64,000 bases of DNA from Peribacillus deserti (GCF_002863585.1 NZ_PGUY01000021.1:60662-124661); one strand, 5' to 3'; positions 1 to 8,198 are shown, numbered from the stretch's first letter. The notes: generated from the letters alone by a model not told the origin. Translations and numbers: made by a program.

Positions 1-99
1 GATCAAAAGAGCCCCGCACCTTTCGTTCCAATCAAAGAGTTTAACAATAGGGTCGGTTCACCGAACTTATTAAAACAACAATCGTAAGAGTCTTTTAAA
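1..99 (-). repeat. Relic of MITE family 1 (end fragment)
   Basis: This segment carries the same blocks as one end of the family-1 repeats elsewhere in the window: a GCACCTTTCGTTCCAATCAA block, a TTTAACAATAGGGT block and a degenerate terminal CAACAATCxTxAGA segment. The left part lies outside the window, so size and target duplication cannot be judged. No coding sequence is seen here. Confidence 0.5.
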
Positions 100-181
100 T
101 AGTATTTCGATTATTATAATATTGTAGAAGTATTGGTTGTTCAGGAATGCTGTTTATGGTATTCCTGGGAAAGGGGAGTCT

Positions 182-509
182 ATGTCTGACATTAAAGGGA
201 TTAATCATTTATTATTTTCCGTATCGAATCTTGGTGAATCCATCCGCTTTTATCAAGATGTGTTTGGTGCGAAGTTATTAGTAAAGGGAAGGACCACTGC
301 ATGAAGAAAAGGACTTTGACAGAATTTATAAGAAGTTAGTGTCACTTCATGTTCACATTCTCCCAAGCCGTGAAAGAAATGAACTGGACCAGAAATCTAT
401 CTATTTTACTGACAGGGATGGCCATAAATTCGAGTTTCATACGGGTACTTTGATTGATAGACTGAACTATTATAAAGAACATAAAAAACATATGCAATTC
501 TACATATAA
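182..509 (+). pseudogene. fosB: Decayed fosB-like metallothiol transferase
   Basis: The 5' reading frame starts at ATG 182 behind GGGGAG and gives [20 protein letters not shown], a typical FosB/VOC N-terminus. It hits TGA at 302. A second frame from about 303 to the TAA at 507-509 encodes the C-terminal half, with [30 protein letters not shown] and DRLNYY, including the metal-binding Glu region. About 108 residues remain against about 138 in FosB, so roughly 30 central residues are deleted and the frame is shifted. FosB adds a low-molecular-weight thiol to fosfomycin. With the centre missing this copy should be inactive. The assignment rests on motif recognition. Confidence 0.8.
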
Positions 510-516
510 TTTTAAA

Positions 517-550
517 GGCAGCATCCCCCAAGTGGAAGCTGCCATTTTTT
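517..550. terminator. Bidirectional rho-independent terminator
   Basis: GGCAGC (517-522) pairs with GCTGCC (538-543) and is followed by a T run. It sits between the fosB remnant and the convergent DUF2512 gene. Confidence 0.7.
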
Positions 551-1034
551 ATGTATTTTTTTGATCTTCACTATCTTTCTTGCTCCTGACATCAGGCCGG
601 ACAGGGGTTAGATCCTCAGATGCTTCCGTCTCGTAACGTGATGTACTTCTCCCGGTATTCCCTGAATGTTGACGTCCCTTTGCCCGGACCGTATGATTAG
701 CACTCCTAGGGATAATACGATGAAATACGTATTCAAATAAAGTAACTCCAAGAGCGGCAAAAAAGGAGGCAGAAACTAGGTTATCCTGGAATGTTAAATT
801 TCTGCTTAGTAACCAGATCAGCAAGAAGGCCAGCCCAAAATCAGCGGCAGTCGCCATGACATTGTTTGTTCTCCTTAAAATCATAAAATCACCCAGCACA
901 TAAGCAACAGCCGTTAAAAGTATTGAAATGACCAGAACATCAAAAATGGAAAAGTTGTTAAATAACCCAAGAATAATGCCAAGCATGGAAAAAGTAGCAA
1001 TAAACTTAATTAGCAGCGGCAGTATATGTCTCAT
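549..1034 (-). CDS. DUF2512 (YndM-like) four-helix membrane protein
   Basis: The predicted product of 161 residues is an integral membrane protein with about four hydrophobic helices (roughly residues 5-25, 28-48, 57-77, 84-106) and a charged, disordered C-terminal tail of about 45 residues. The helix pattern and segments such as AVAYVLGDFMILRR fit the DUF2512/YndM family of bacilli, whose function is unknown. The start was set at 1034 because the reverse strand has AAAGGAGATGATTAC directly before that ATG. An upstream in-frame ATG at 1073 has no such site. The gene stands alone and converges on the fosB remnant. Confidence 0.75.
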   Translation of the reverse strand: MRHILPLLIKFIATFSMLGIILGLFNNFSIFDVLVISILLTAVAYVLGDFMILRRTNNVMATAADFGLAFLLIWLLSRNLTFQDNLVSASFFAALGVTLFEYVFHRIIPRSANHTVRAKGRQHSGNTGRSTSRYETEASEDLTPVRPDVRSKKDSEDQKNT

Positions 1035-1192
1035 GTAATCATCTCCTTTTTCTATATTGTGGCTGTCTGACATTGAACTATGCTTAGCTCACAAAAAATC
1101 TTATGCCAGCAGGATTAGTCATGCTGATTAGCGGATATATAAAGTATATTCAGTTTATTCGCAGTTAAAATATATTTTGGCAGGAGAGAGAA

Positions 1193-1690
1193 ATGAGTAC
1201 ACTTTCTACCAGGACAAAAATAACACTCGGCTTTTATCATCAGAAATATAAAGAACAGGTGGTAGAGGATTATTATTTAACGAAAGAACAAGCATCATTT
1301 ACCTCACTTCCAAGAGAGGCCATAAAAACTTGTGAAAAACAATCAGACCGATTCCCCGTGATCATATTTGAGGATGATCGGCCGGCAGGCTTCTTTATTC
1401 TTCAAGGCTGGAATGGGGTAAAGGATTACTATAATAATAAGCGTGCTATGATGGTCAGGGCTTTTTCAATCCATGCAGCCTTTCAGGGACAGGGGATAGC
1501 GCACGAATGCCTGCAGCTCCTCCCATCTTTTATTAAAAAGCATTTTCCTGACAAAAATGAAATCGTCCTTGGCGTCAATTATATGAATACAATTGCCCAG
1601 CACGTGTATAAAAAATGCGGCTTTACAGATAGAGGAATACGAACCATGGGAAAAAGAGGGAAATTGCACATTATGCATCTTCCAATATAA
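1193..1690 (+). CDS. GNAT family N-acetyltransferase
   Basis: A 165-residue protein with a GNAT fold. The central acetyl-CoA pyrophosphate-binding loop is Q98-G-Q-G-I-A103, followed by the usual amphipathic helix, and a late YKKCGFTDRG segment is typical of strand 6 and its flanks. It should transfer an acetyl group from acetyl-CoA to an amine, but the substrate cannot be told from sequence. The ATG lies behind GGCAGGAGAGAGAA. It is monocistronic, ends in a strong hairpin, and converges on the FAD oxidase gene. Confidence 0.85.
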   Translation: MSTLSTRTKITLGFYHQKYKEQVVEDYYLTKEQASFTSLPREAIKTCEKQSDRFPVIIFEDDRPAGFFILQGWNGVKDYYNNKRAMMVRAFSIHAAFQGQGIAHECLQLLPSFIKKHFPDKNEIVLGVNYMNTIAQHVYKKCGFTDRGIRTMGKRGKLHIMHLPI

Positions 1691-1694
1691 CTCA

Positions 1695-1724
1695 AAAGGA
1701 GCTGAGAATTCAGCTCCTTTTATT
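1695..1724. terminator. Rho-independent terminator
   Basis: AAAGGAGCTG (1695-1704) and CAGCTCCTTT (1711-1720) form a 10-bp perfect stem with a T-rich tail. It can serve both the acetyltransferase and the convergent oxidase. Confidence 0.85.
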
Positions 1725-1745
1725 AGCTCCTTTTTATTTGGGATA

Positions 1746-2858
1746 TTATTCAACAGCACCTGCAGGGTCATACTTCTTCCAATCAATGTCGCAATCATAT
1801 CCCAGAGCAAGCTTTGCCAGTTGTGTACCAAGGTATGGACCCATGGTAAGCCCGGAAGCACCAAGGCCATTTGCTGTCAAGATACCTTTCCACCCTGGAA
1901 GCTCACCGAACACAGGAAGAAAACCAGGAGTAAACGGCCGGAATCCAACCCTAGCCTCCAGAAAACGGGTTTCTGCTAAACCGGGTGCAATAGCAAGTGC
2001 TTTGCTGAAGATTTCATGCAAACCTCCTGCTGTAACCGTAACGTCGAATTTGTCGATATTCTCATGGGTTGCACCGGCAATGATCCTGTTATTCTCAAAA
2101 GCAAGCAAATATTGGTCATTTGGAGGCATAACAACCGGCCAGCGGGCGGTATCACCATTCTGGTATTCTAAATGGATGATCTGTGCTTTTTGATATTGCA
2201 CATTGAACTGGATGCCAAGCGGACGAAATAATGATTGGGCCCATGCTCCAGCACAGACAATCACTTGATCAGCCTTTAGTAATCGTCCATTGCTTTGTAC
2301 ACCTTTTACCGTATTGCCTTCAAAATATAGTGACACATCAGAGTAAAGCAGCTCTGCTCCGTGTTTTTGAGCGGCTCGCAGCAAAGCGTCCCTCAGCGCA
2401 CGCCCATCCACCCTGGCAGCCCCGCTGATATGTACAGCACCAAAACCTTCCGCTAGAGGAGGAAAAAGTGTTCTTGCTTCAATGGAAGATAACCTGGTGA
2501 TGTCTCCTATTTCAGGAGCTTCTTCTCTGCGTTTGACTGCTCTTTCCTCCATTGCGGACAGTTTCTCATCTTCCATATGAATACTTATTGCTCCGACTTT
2601 CGAATATCCAGTTTCCGTTTCCCCATCTTCTTTTAATTCAGCAATCAATGAAGGGTAAAAAGCGGCACCGCCTTTCGCAAGCTGATACCACGCTTGATTT
2701 CGGCGCAGAGACAGCCATGGACATACAATTCCAGCAGCAGCTTCTGTGGCCTGCCCTTGATCTCTCCTGTCAACAACAGTGACCTCCGCACCTTCTTTTG
2801 CCAGCCTATATGCCGTTGAAGCTCCCATGATACCAGCACCCACTACAATATATTTCAT
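1746..2858 (-). CDS. FAD-dependent glycine/D-amino-acid oxidase family protein (ThiO-like)
   Basis: A protein of about 370 residues of the DAO family. It begins with the Rossmann FAD motif G7-x-G-x-x-G12 (KYIVVGAGIMGAS) and an acidic strand end (VTVVDR). Near the C-terminus is the second FAD segment, LTANGLGASGLTMGP. Such enzymes oxidise glycine or D-amino acids with release of ammonia and peroxide, and ThiO feeds thiazole synthesis, but no thiamine genes lie nearby. The longer frame starts at 2915. I chose the ATG at 2858 because the family N-terminus begins there and AAAGGATG lies about 12 nt upstream. An out-of-frame ATG-AAA-TGA sits in that spacer. Confidence 0.8.
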   Translation of the reverse strand: MKYIVVGAGIMGASTAYRLAKEGAEVTVVDRRDQGQATEAAAGIVCPWLSLRRNQAWYQLAKGGAAFYPSLIAELKEDGETETGYSKVGAISIHMEDEKLSAMEERAVKRREEAPEIGDITRLSSIEARTLFPPLAEGFGAVHISGAARVDGRALRDALLRAAQKHGAELLYSDVSLYFEGNTVKGVQSNGRLLKADQVIVCAGAWAQSLFRPLGIQFNVQYQKAQIIHLEYQNGDTARWPVVMPPNDQYLLAFENNRIIAGATHENIDKFDVTVTAGGLHEIFSKALAIAPGLAETRFLEARVGFRPFTPGFLPVFGELPGWKGILTANGLGASGLTMGPYLGTQLAKLALGYDCDIDWKKYDPAGAVE

Positions 2859-3206
2859 TTCATACAGCGCATCCTTTACAGTTCTTGTTGTATTCTGTGA
2901 TTCTATCTTTAACATTATAAATGATTAAATGGATATTATAGTAATAAACCATATACGTTCTTTATCCATTACAATAAATCAACATATACGTAACCCTCCG
3001 CGTATTCATTTATCTAACCTGCGTTCGGGACATGGCTGTCGAAAAAATTAGGTAAATAAGCATAAAAAGAGTACGTAATCGCATAATCATGCTATTATTA
3101 TGTAACCGCGATAGTTACAGCAGAATGCTGTTTGTCATCGCAGGGAATTTGTTATTATATATTTTGCTAAAATTTTTACATTAAACATAAAAGGAATGAC
3201 CATAAC
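2859..3206. other. Divergent intergenic region with a leader hairpin
   Basis: This 348-bp stretch separates the oxidase and the ribA-type operon. It is AT-rich and contains a two-part stem-loop before ribA: GCGAT (3108-3112) with ATCGC (3137-3141), enclosing ACAGCA (3117-3122) with TGCTGT (3126-3131). I looked for the conserved FMN riboswitch blocks and did not find them. There is no credible gene. Confidence 0.45.
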
Positions 3207-3959
3207 ATGAATCAAACTAAATTAGACAGTAAAGTTCTAACATTATTAGAAAAGAAAATCAAGATGATCCGTACAGAACAAGGAGCCATATATTTGGTTG
3301 GTCCAATTAGGCTTCCTGTGAATTTATATGGGAAAACGGAAATATTCCAATGGTATTGCTGGATGAATTCTGAGGAAGTAACCGAGGACTATGAACAGAT
3401 TATTGAAAAACTTTCTTCACAAAATTTGGCTGAACTCCAACAGTCCAGTGTATTGGTGTATGGGGAATTTGAGTTTAATGAAGACGCATTGATCCGCATG
3501 CATTCTATTTGTCACACAGGTGATATTTTTGGAAGTAAAAGATGTGACTGCGGATATCAGTTGAAACAGTCCATGAAAATGATAGTGGAACACGGAACAG
3601 GAGCGTTGTTTTATCTAGCAAACCACGAGGGGCGGGGAATTGGTTTATTCAGCAAAGCGATGGCCTATGTTCTTCAGGAAAATGATTACGATACTGTTGA
3701 AGCTAATATCCATCTTGGTTTTGTGGATGATTCAAGAAATTATAGTGACGCGATTAAAGTCTTAAAAGCACTTCGAACTAAACCGGTTACTTTGATCACT
3801 AATAATCCCAAAAAATTAAAGGCGCTGAAGGACTCAGGAATGCTTGTCTCCGGCCGGACGCCGATCTGGGGGGATATATCTGAATTCAATGAAAAGTATC
3901 TGCAGACAAAAATTAACCGTTCCGGCCATATAAAAGATGAAGGGACTCACTCAGAATGA
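3207..3959 (+). CDS. GTP cyclohydrolase II (stand-alone RibA-type)
   Basis: This 250-residue protein has the GTP cyclohydrolase II signature. The zinc ligands C102, C113 and C115 sit in the SICHTGDIFGSKRCDCG block, the loop NHEGRGIGL (139-147) carries the catalytic Arg region, and LITNNPKKL follows later. Family members open GTP to 2,5-diamino-6-ribosylamino-4-pyrimidinone 5'-phosphate, releasing formate and pyrophosphate. Unlike the RibBA fusion of Bacillus rib operons it has no DHBP-synthase domain, and an N-terminal extension of about 80 residues precedes the core. The reading frame overlaps ribD by 4 nt. It is probably an extra copy outside the main riboflavin operon. Confidence 0.88.
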   Translation: MNQTKLDSKVLTLLEKKIKMIRTEQGAIYLVGPIRLPVNLYGKTEIFQWYCWMNSEEVTEDYEQIIEKLSSQNLAELQQSSVLVYGEFEFNEDALIRMHSICHTGDIFGSKRCDCGYQLKQSMKMIVEHGTGALFYLANHEGRGIGLFSKAMAYVLQENDYDTVEANIHLGFVDDSRNYSDAIKVLKALRTKPVTLITNNPKKLKALKDSGMLVSGRTPIWGDISEFNEKYLQTKINRSGHIKDEGTHSE

Positions 3960-5050
3960 GCAGCCATGAATTTTATATGGAAACGGCTCTAAGAAACGCT
4001 CAGGCCATGAAAGGGCAGACAGACCCGAACCCCCTTGTTGGGGCAGTTATCGTGAACGACAACAGAATCATAGGGATTGGTGCCCATTTACGAGCTGGGG
4101 AGCCGCATGCCGAAATACATGCAATCAGAATGGCTGGCGAAAAAGCAAGGGGCGGGACGATTTATGTGACACTTGAACCCTGCTCCCATTATGGGAGAAC
4201 AGGTCCTTGCGCACTTGCTATTGTAGAAGCAGGTATCCGGAAAGTGGTCATAGCTTCGCTTGACCCAAATCCGCTCGTTGCGGGTAATGGCGTCAAGATT
4301 CTTCAGGATTCTGGGATTGAAGTGGAGATTGGCGTCCTGAGGGAAGAATCAGAACGTATGAATGAAGTGTTCAATAAATTTATTGTCGAAAAAATACCAT
4401 TTGTAACGTTAAAAGCTGGAATAACGATGGACGGAAAAATTGCTGCTTATACTCATGACAGTAAGTGGATAACATCGGCGGAAGCAAGATTGGACGTACA
4501 TAAAATCAGAAATGAGAATATGGCCATCCTGGTTGGAGTGAATACAGTTATCAAGGATGATCCAGAGTTGACTGCCAGGATCCCGAACGGACGCAATCCA
4601 ATCAGAGTCATTATGGATTCAAAGTTATCCATACCGCTTGAATCCAAGGTGATAGCAGATCAAAAAGCTGAAACATGGATTTTTACGTCTCAAAACTTTA
4701 GTGAAGATAAACGAAATGTACTTGAGAATTTAGGGATGAAGGTATTTGTAACTACTGGAATGACCAGTGTAGATCCGAAAGAAGTGCTGCAAATACTAGG
4801 CGAAAATCTTGTATCTTCACTGATGATTGAAGGCGGGGGATCGATTAACGCTGCCTTTTTACAGAATAAGCTTGTCGACAAAGCAGTCATATACATGGCT
4901 CCAAAGTTAATTGGCGGGAAAGATGCCGCCACATTCTTTGAAGGAACAGGCATTGATAAAATGGCCAGCGCTATTGAGCTTGGCGATATAGAAGTTTCCA
5001 AAATTGGTAAAGACTTTAAATTTACAGGCTATCCTGTTTACTCAGAGTAG
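3956..5050 (+). CDS. ribD: Bifunctional pyrimidine deaminase/reductase RibD
   Basis: A 364-residue two-domain protein. The N-terminal cytidine-deaminase-like domain has the zinc site H51-A-E53 and C76...C85 (PCSHYGRTGPC). The C-terminal reductase domain begins near residue 148 (LKAGITMDGKIA) and holds IEGGGSINAAFL and a late KLIGGKDAATFFEG segment. It deaminates and then reduces the GTP cyclohydrolase II product to 5-amino-6-ribitylamino-uracil phosphate with NADPH. Its ATG overlaps the upstream stop by 4 nt, so translation is coupled. No ribE or ribH gene follows. Confidence 0.93.
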   Translation: MSSHEFYMETALRNAQAMKGQTDPNPLVGAVIVNDNRIIGIGAHLRAGEPHAEIHAIRMAGEKARGGTIYVTLEPCSHYGRTGPCALAIVEAGIRKVVIASLDPNPLVAGNGVKILQDSGIEVEIGVLREESERMNEVFNKFIVEKIPFVTLKAGITMDGKIAAYTHDSKWITSAEARLDVHKIRNENMAILVGVNTVIKDDPELTARIPNGRNPIRVIMDSKLSIPLESKVIADQKAETWIFTSQNFSEDKRNVLENLGMKVFVTTGMTSVDPKEVLQILGENLVSSLMIEGGGSINAAFLQNKLVDKAVIYMAPKLIGGKDAATFFEGTGIDKMASAIELGDIEVSKIGKDFKFTGYPVYSE

Positions 5051-5068
5051 CTTTTTAGGAGCAGGAAG

Positions 5069-5632
5069 ATGAAGTTTGGTTTTGATATTGATGATACATT
5101 AATTAATTTGCGTGAACATGCATTTCATATTTATAACAAGAAGCTGAATAAAAATGTAGGTACTGATATATTTCTTGCCTTACAAACCCTGGAAATCCAT
5201 GAAGCATTTGGTTTAACAGCAGAAGAAGGATTTAAAATGTGGAACAGTTTAGTAGATGAAATTTATTATACCTCATGCCCTCCCATCCAGAACTCTTTGG
5301 AAGCATTACAAGAGCTGGATCATCAGGGCCATGAAATTTACTATATAACGGCAAGGCCCAAAGAACATGGGGAACGTACAAAAAAATGGATGACCAAGCA
5401 GGGGTTCCCCATGCAGGAAGGCAGATTCTATTGCGGTATGAAAGATGAAGAGAAAATTCAAATTATCCGCAAGCTAAAACTTGATTACTATTTTGACGAT
5501 AAACCTGCTGTTCTTGAAACCTTAGCGAATGAGCAGCTAAAAGTGTATGTAATGAATCAGTCTTATAATACGCACGTAAATATTCCTCGGATTACAAGCT
5601 GGACAGAATTGAGAAATATCATTACACAATAA
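5069..5632 (+). CDS. HAD-family phosphatase/5'-nucleotidase
   Basis: A 187-residue HAD hydrolase with motif I D6-I-D8-D-T (D6 nucleophile, D8 acid/base), motif II in YYITARP and motif III in DYYFDDKPAV. It resembles the YqfW-type putative nucleotidases of bacilli. It starts 18 nt after ribD behind AGGAGCAGGAAG, so it is probably in the same transcript. In riboflavin synthesis an HAD phosphatase removes the phosphate left after RibD, so I infer that this gene completes 5-amino-6-ribitylaminouracil formation. The true substrate is unproven. A hairpin terminator follows. Confidence 0.8.
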   Translation: MKFGFDIDDTLINLREHAFHIYNKKLNKNVGTDIFLALQTLEIHEAFGLTAEEGFKMWNSLVDEIYYTSCPPIQNSLEALQELDHQGHEIYYITARPKEHGERTKKWMTKQGFPMQEGRFYCGMKDEEKIQIIRKLKLDYYFDDKPAVLETLANEQLKVYVMNQSYNTHVNIPRITSWTELRNIITQ

Positions 5633-5637
5633 ACGAA

Positions 5638-5665
5638 AGAGATAGGTCCGCCCTGTCTCTTTTTT
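5638..5665 (+). terminator. Terminator of the ribA-ribD-HAD unit
   Basis: AGAGATAGG (5638-5646) pairs with CCTGTCTCT (5652-5660) with one G-T pair, followed by a T run. Confidence 0.85.
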
Positions 5666-5699
5666 CATGCTGTATTGCCCTGCCCTTCCTTCAATACGA

Positions 5700-5731
5700 A
5701 ACAAAAGTCTGCCCTGAATCAGGACAGACTT
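5700..5731 (-). terminator. Terminator of the Gly/Tyr-rich gene
   Basis: AAGTCTG (5705-5711) and CAGACTT (5725-5731), with further pairing inside, form a hairpin. On the minus strand it is followed by CTTTTGTTTC. Confidence 0.75.
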
Positions 5732-5739
5732 CTTTCATT

Positions 5740-6030
5740 TTATCGGTGGCCTCCGCCATAACCTCCGCCGTATCCTCCGCCATAACCCCCGCCGCCGTAG
5801 CCGCCATAAGGGTAATATGGGTATGGGTATGGTCTAGGTCTTGGCCGTGGATAGTAGTGTGGATAGTACGGATAGTATGGATAATACGGATAAGGTCTAG
5901 GTCGGGGGTAATAGTGGCCATAGCCTCCGCCATAACCACCTCCATATCCTCCGTATCCATATTGTCTTTCATCGAGCTCCTGTTCCTGAAGATTTTCATC
6001 TATAAATTCATAGGGCACATATTCCTGCAA
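5740..6030 (-). CDS. Gly/Tyr/Pro-rich low-complexity protein
   Basis: A 96-residue protein. A short acidic N-terminus (QEYVPYEFIDENLQEQELDE) is followed by GYGGYGGGYGGG repeats, a central tract of alternating YPYY, PRPRP and YPHYY, and a Gly/Tyr tail ending GGHR. I do not recognise a family. The composition resembles structural proteins of spore coats or other extracellular layers, which is inference only. TTG at 6030 is the likely start because AGGAGG lies 7 nt upstream on the minus strand. The opposite-strand frame is a compositional shadow. Confidence 0.6.
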   Translation of the reverse strand: MQEYVPYEFIDENLQEQELDERQYGYGGYGGGYGGGYGHYYPRPRPYPYYPYYPYYPHYYPRPRPRPYPYPYYPYGGYGGGGYGGGYGGGYGGGHR

Positions 6031-6621
6031 TAGTAATACCTCCTATATCTACTTTACTCTTCGTTCAAAATAGAGGAATGCTTCGACTATTTCGTAAGAA
6101 GGTGAAGAGTATAAAATATTCATATTCAGCTTTTAGATAATTGGCGCCTGTACCACAGTAAATCTAAAACCCAGAAATGTCTTTATGCTTGGACGTTAGG
6201 ACTTATTCCTTAAAAATTCCAGAGAATATGAGGATTATCGAGCTTTAAAATCCGCTCCACTCAAGCTTAAAAGCAGATGTTATTAAGTATAATCCAGTCT
6301 TCTCGGTCCTTTACCTTAATAAAGAGGGAGTGAATATAAATGGGTTCTCCGACAATCGTTGTCAACAATAGTCGATATTTGCTAATATCTTTCAAAGCTT
6401 CCGTAGGTTAATATAAAATTACACATTAAAGTTTTTGTTACTTATTAGCCTGGTGACTTTTCCAGTGTCCCTTTGTTTCTCCTAGCTTAGGAAACGACAA
6501 GAGTAATTGTACATACGACTAAGCGGATTAAGGTTCTGAATACCTTCGAGATGAATGGGCTGGGAGGTAAGGTATCAGTTATTAAACATCAAAAACTCAT
6601 CTGAATTGTGGGGGGATATGA
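6031..6621. other. Intergenic region with a possible 23-codon ORF
   Basis: About 590 bp lie between the Gly/Tyr-rich gene and sigH. The only coding hint is an ATG at 6340 behind AGAGGGAG that opens 23 codons to TAA at 6409-6411 (MGSPTIVVNNSRYLLISFKA...). It may be a micropeptide or chance. The rest shows no repeats or recognisable RNA. Confidence 0.25.
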
Positions 6622-7275
6622 GTGAGTGTAGACTTCGGAGTAAGGCTGATTGATAATATTACTAGATTAGACGATGAAGCATTAGTCAAGCGAGTGCAAA
6701 GCGGCGATGGGGAATCTTCTGAAATATTAATTAACAAGTATCGTAATTTTGTCCGTGCAAAAGCAGGTCCCTATTTTCTGATTGGGGCGGATAAAGAGGA
6801 CATTATTCAAGAAGGAATGATTGGTCTCTTTAAGGCGATTCGAGATTACAAAGAAGATAAACTTACTTCATTCAAGGCGTTTGCGGAGTTATGTGTAACC
6901 AGGCAGATTATTACCGCGATCAAAACAGCTACGCGTCAAAAGCACTTTCCACTGAATTCCTATGTTTCACTGGACAAGCCCATTTATGACGAAGAGTCGA
7001 ATCATACCCTTATGGATGTACTCCCCGCTGCAAAGATCATGAACCCGGAAGCCCTGATCATTAACCAGGAAAACGCAGATGATATTGAATTGAAAATGGC
7101 TGCATTATTAAGTGATTTAGAAAGAAGAGTATTAGCACTCTATATCGACGGCCAGACCTACCAGGAAATTTCTGCAGAATTAAACACTCATGTTAAATCT
7201 ATTGATAATGCCCTTCAGAGGGTTAAGAGAAAATTAGAAAGATATCTTGAGCTTAGAGAAGTAATCCATAGCTGA
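6622..7275 (+). CDS. Sigma-H-type (sigma-30) RNA polymerase sigma factor, likely paralogue
   Basis: A 217-residue sigma-70-family protein whose core matches sporulation SigH closely: KYRNFVRAKA, YFLIGADKEDIIQEGMIGL, RQIITAIKTATRQKH and a C-terminal region 4 (LDGQTYQEIS-like, RVKRKLERYLE). SigH directs early stationary-phase and sporulation-initiation genes. The GTG start at 6622 lies behind a GGGGGGAT site. An ATG at 6619 is out of frame. The usual sigH neighbours (rlmB, rpmGB, secE, nusG) are absent, so this is probably a second or relocated copy. It is monocistronic with its own terminator. Confidence 0.88.
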   Translation: MSVDFGVRLIDNITRLDDEALVKRVQSGDGESSEILINKYRNFVRAKAGPYFLIGADKEDIIQEGMIGLFKAIRDYKEDKLTSFKAFAELCVTRQIITAIKTATRQKHFPLNSYVSLDKPIYDEESNHTLMDVLPAAKIMNPEALIINQENADDIELKMAALLSDLERRVLALYIDGQTYQEISAELNTHVKSIDNALQRVKRKLERYLELREVIHS

Positions 7276-7291
7276 TTCGTATAGCCTTATT

Positions 7292-7326
7292 AAAAACGAT
7301 TTTTCTTTGTTGAAAGGTCGTTTTTC
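7292..7326 (+). terminator. Terminator after the sigma factor
   Basis: AAAAACGA (from 7292) pairs with TCGTTTTT (to 7325) across a T-rich and AAAG-containing loop. Confidence 0.75.
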
Positions 7327-7371
7327 TTATAGAGTCCCAAGGTAAACAACGGAGTGCATTTTGTGACCTGA

Positions 7372-7834
7372 CTATACTTGAAGCTTCAAGGCTATGGGTA
7401 AGACCGTTTCATCACAATGATGCGGATGCCCTTCATAATATGTTGTCTGATGAAGAGGTCATGAAATTTTACCCGAATCCACCTGAATTTCCAAGATACT
7501 TTCGACTGGATTGAACGAAATCAAGAGAGATATCTTAATACAGGGTACGGACTATTTGCAGTCTGCTTAAAAGAAACAGAGGAACTCTTAGGGGATTGTG
7601 GTCTTGTTGAACAAATCCTTAATAATCGGGTGGAAGTTGAAATAGGCTGCTGTCTCGGCAGAGAACGGTTGGGGTAAAGGATACGCAGCTAAAGCCGCCA
7701 GGGCGTGAAGAGATTTAGGTTTTTCTTTTGGAAGGGAAAAAGTAATCAGTATCATCGACCCGCGGAACAAAGCTTCAATCCGTGTTGCTGATAGAATCGG
7801 CTTAACAAAAGAAGCTGAATATATATTTTCGTAA
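7372..7834 (+). pseudogene. Frameshifted GNAT acetyltransferase remnant
   Basis: Three frames together encode a RimJ/RimL-like acetyltransferase. LWVRPFHHNDADALHNMLSD is followed by a frameshift near 7495. Then WIERNQERYLNTGYGLFAV leads to EVEIGCCLG and a shift at about 7675. The last part, GYAAKAARA and VISIIDPRNKASIRVADRIG, ends at TAA 7832-7834. The acetyl-CoA loop is broken by the second lesion. The gene is clearly dead. Confidence 0.75.
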
Positions 7835-7969
7835 AATTTACAATATCTACTCAGTATGTATGGAGAAATGACTGAATTATAACATATCTCTTGGGTCAGA
7901 AGCCCTTCTTGCCATAGGAATTTATTTTCATTCCGTAATATCATTATGGCAGAAGGAGAGGCTATACTA

Positions 7970-8155
7970 TTGAGTAAGTTCATTTCCATTTACTATACAA
8001 TTTTGTATATTACGGTTACTTTTTTTGGGGTTGGACGGGTTTTGTTTGCCGGCGGATCTAATGAGGAAAGGTTCCATACAACCTTAATCATCCTATTCAT
8101 CTACATTGGTTTAATTGTCAGCCATATCCTGCTTGTTAAAAAAACAGGAAAATAA
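7970..8155 (+). CDS. Small two-helix membrane protein
   Basis: A 61-residue hydrophobic protein with two predicted transmembrane helices (about residues 5-25 and 36-54) and a basic C-terminus (VKKTGK). No family is recognised. The open frame extends to an ATG at 7946, but the TTG at 7970 has GAAGGAGAGG 8 nt upstream while the ATG has none. A strong terminator follows, supporting a real transcription unit. Confidence 0.6.
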   Translation: MSKFISIYYTILYITVTFFGVGRVLFAGGSNEERFHTTLIILFIYIGLIVSHILLVKKTGK

Positions 8156-8198
8156 CAAACAACATTTTCTCACTTCTTGAGGAAATGTTTGTTGTTTT
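8155..8198 (+). terminator. Terminator of the small membrane protein gene
   Basis: A long inverted repeat (CAAACAACATTTTCTCA against TGAGGAAATGTTTGTTG, small bulge) is followed by a T-rich tail. Confidence 0.8.

Noticed and set aside
2940..3206. FMN riboswitch upstream of the ribA-type gene
   Set aside because: The conserved AGGGGCxGGGTGAAATTCCC-like blocks are absent; only a simple stem-loop is seen.
5746..6033. Plus-strand ORF opposite the Gly/Tyr-rich gene
   Set aside because: Repetitive shadow without a ribosome site; the minus strand has AGGAGG and a TTG start.
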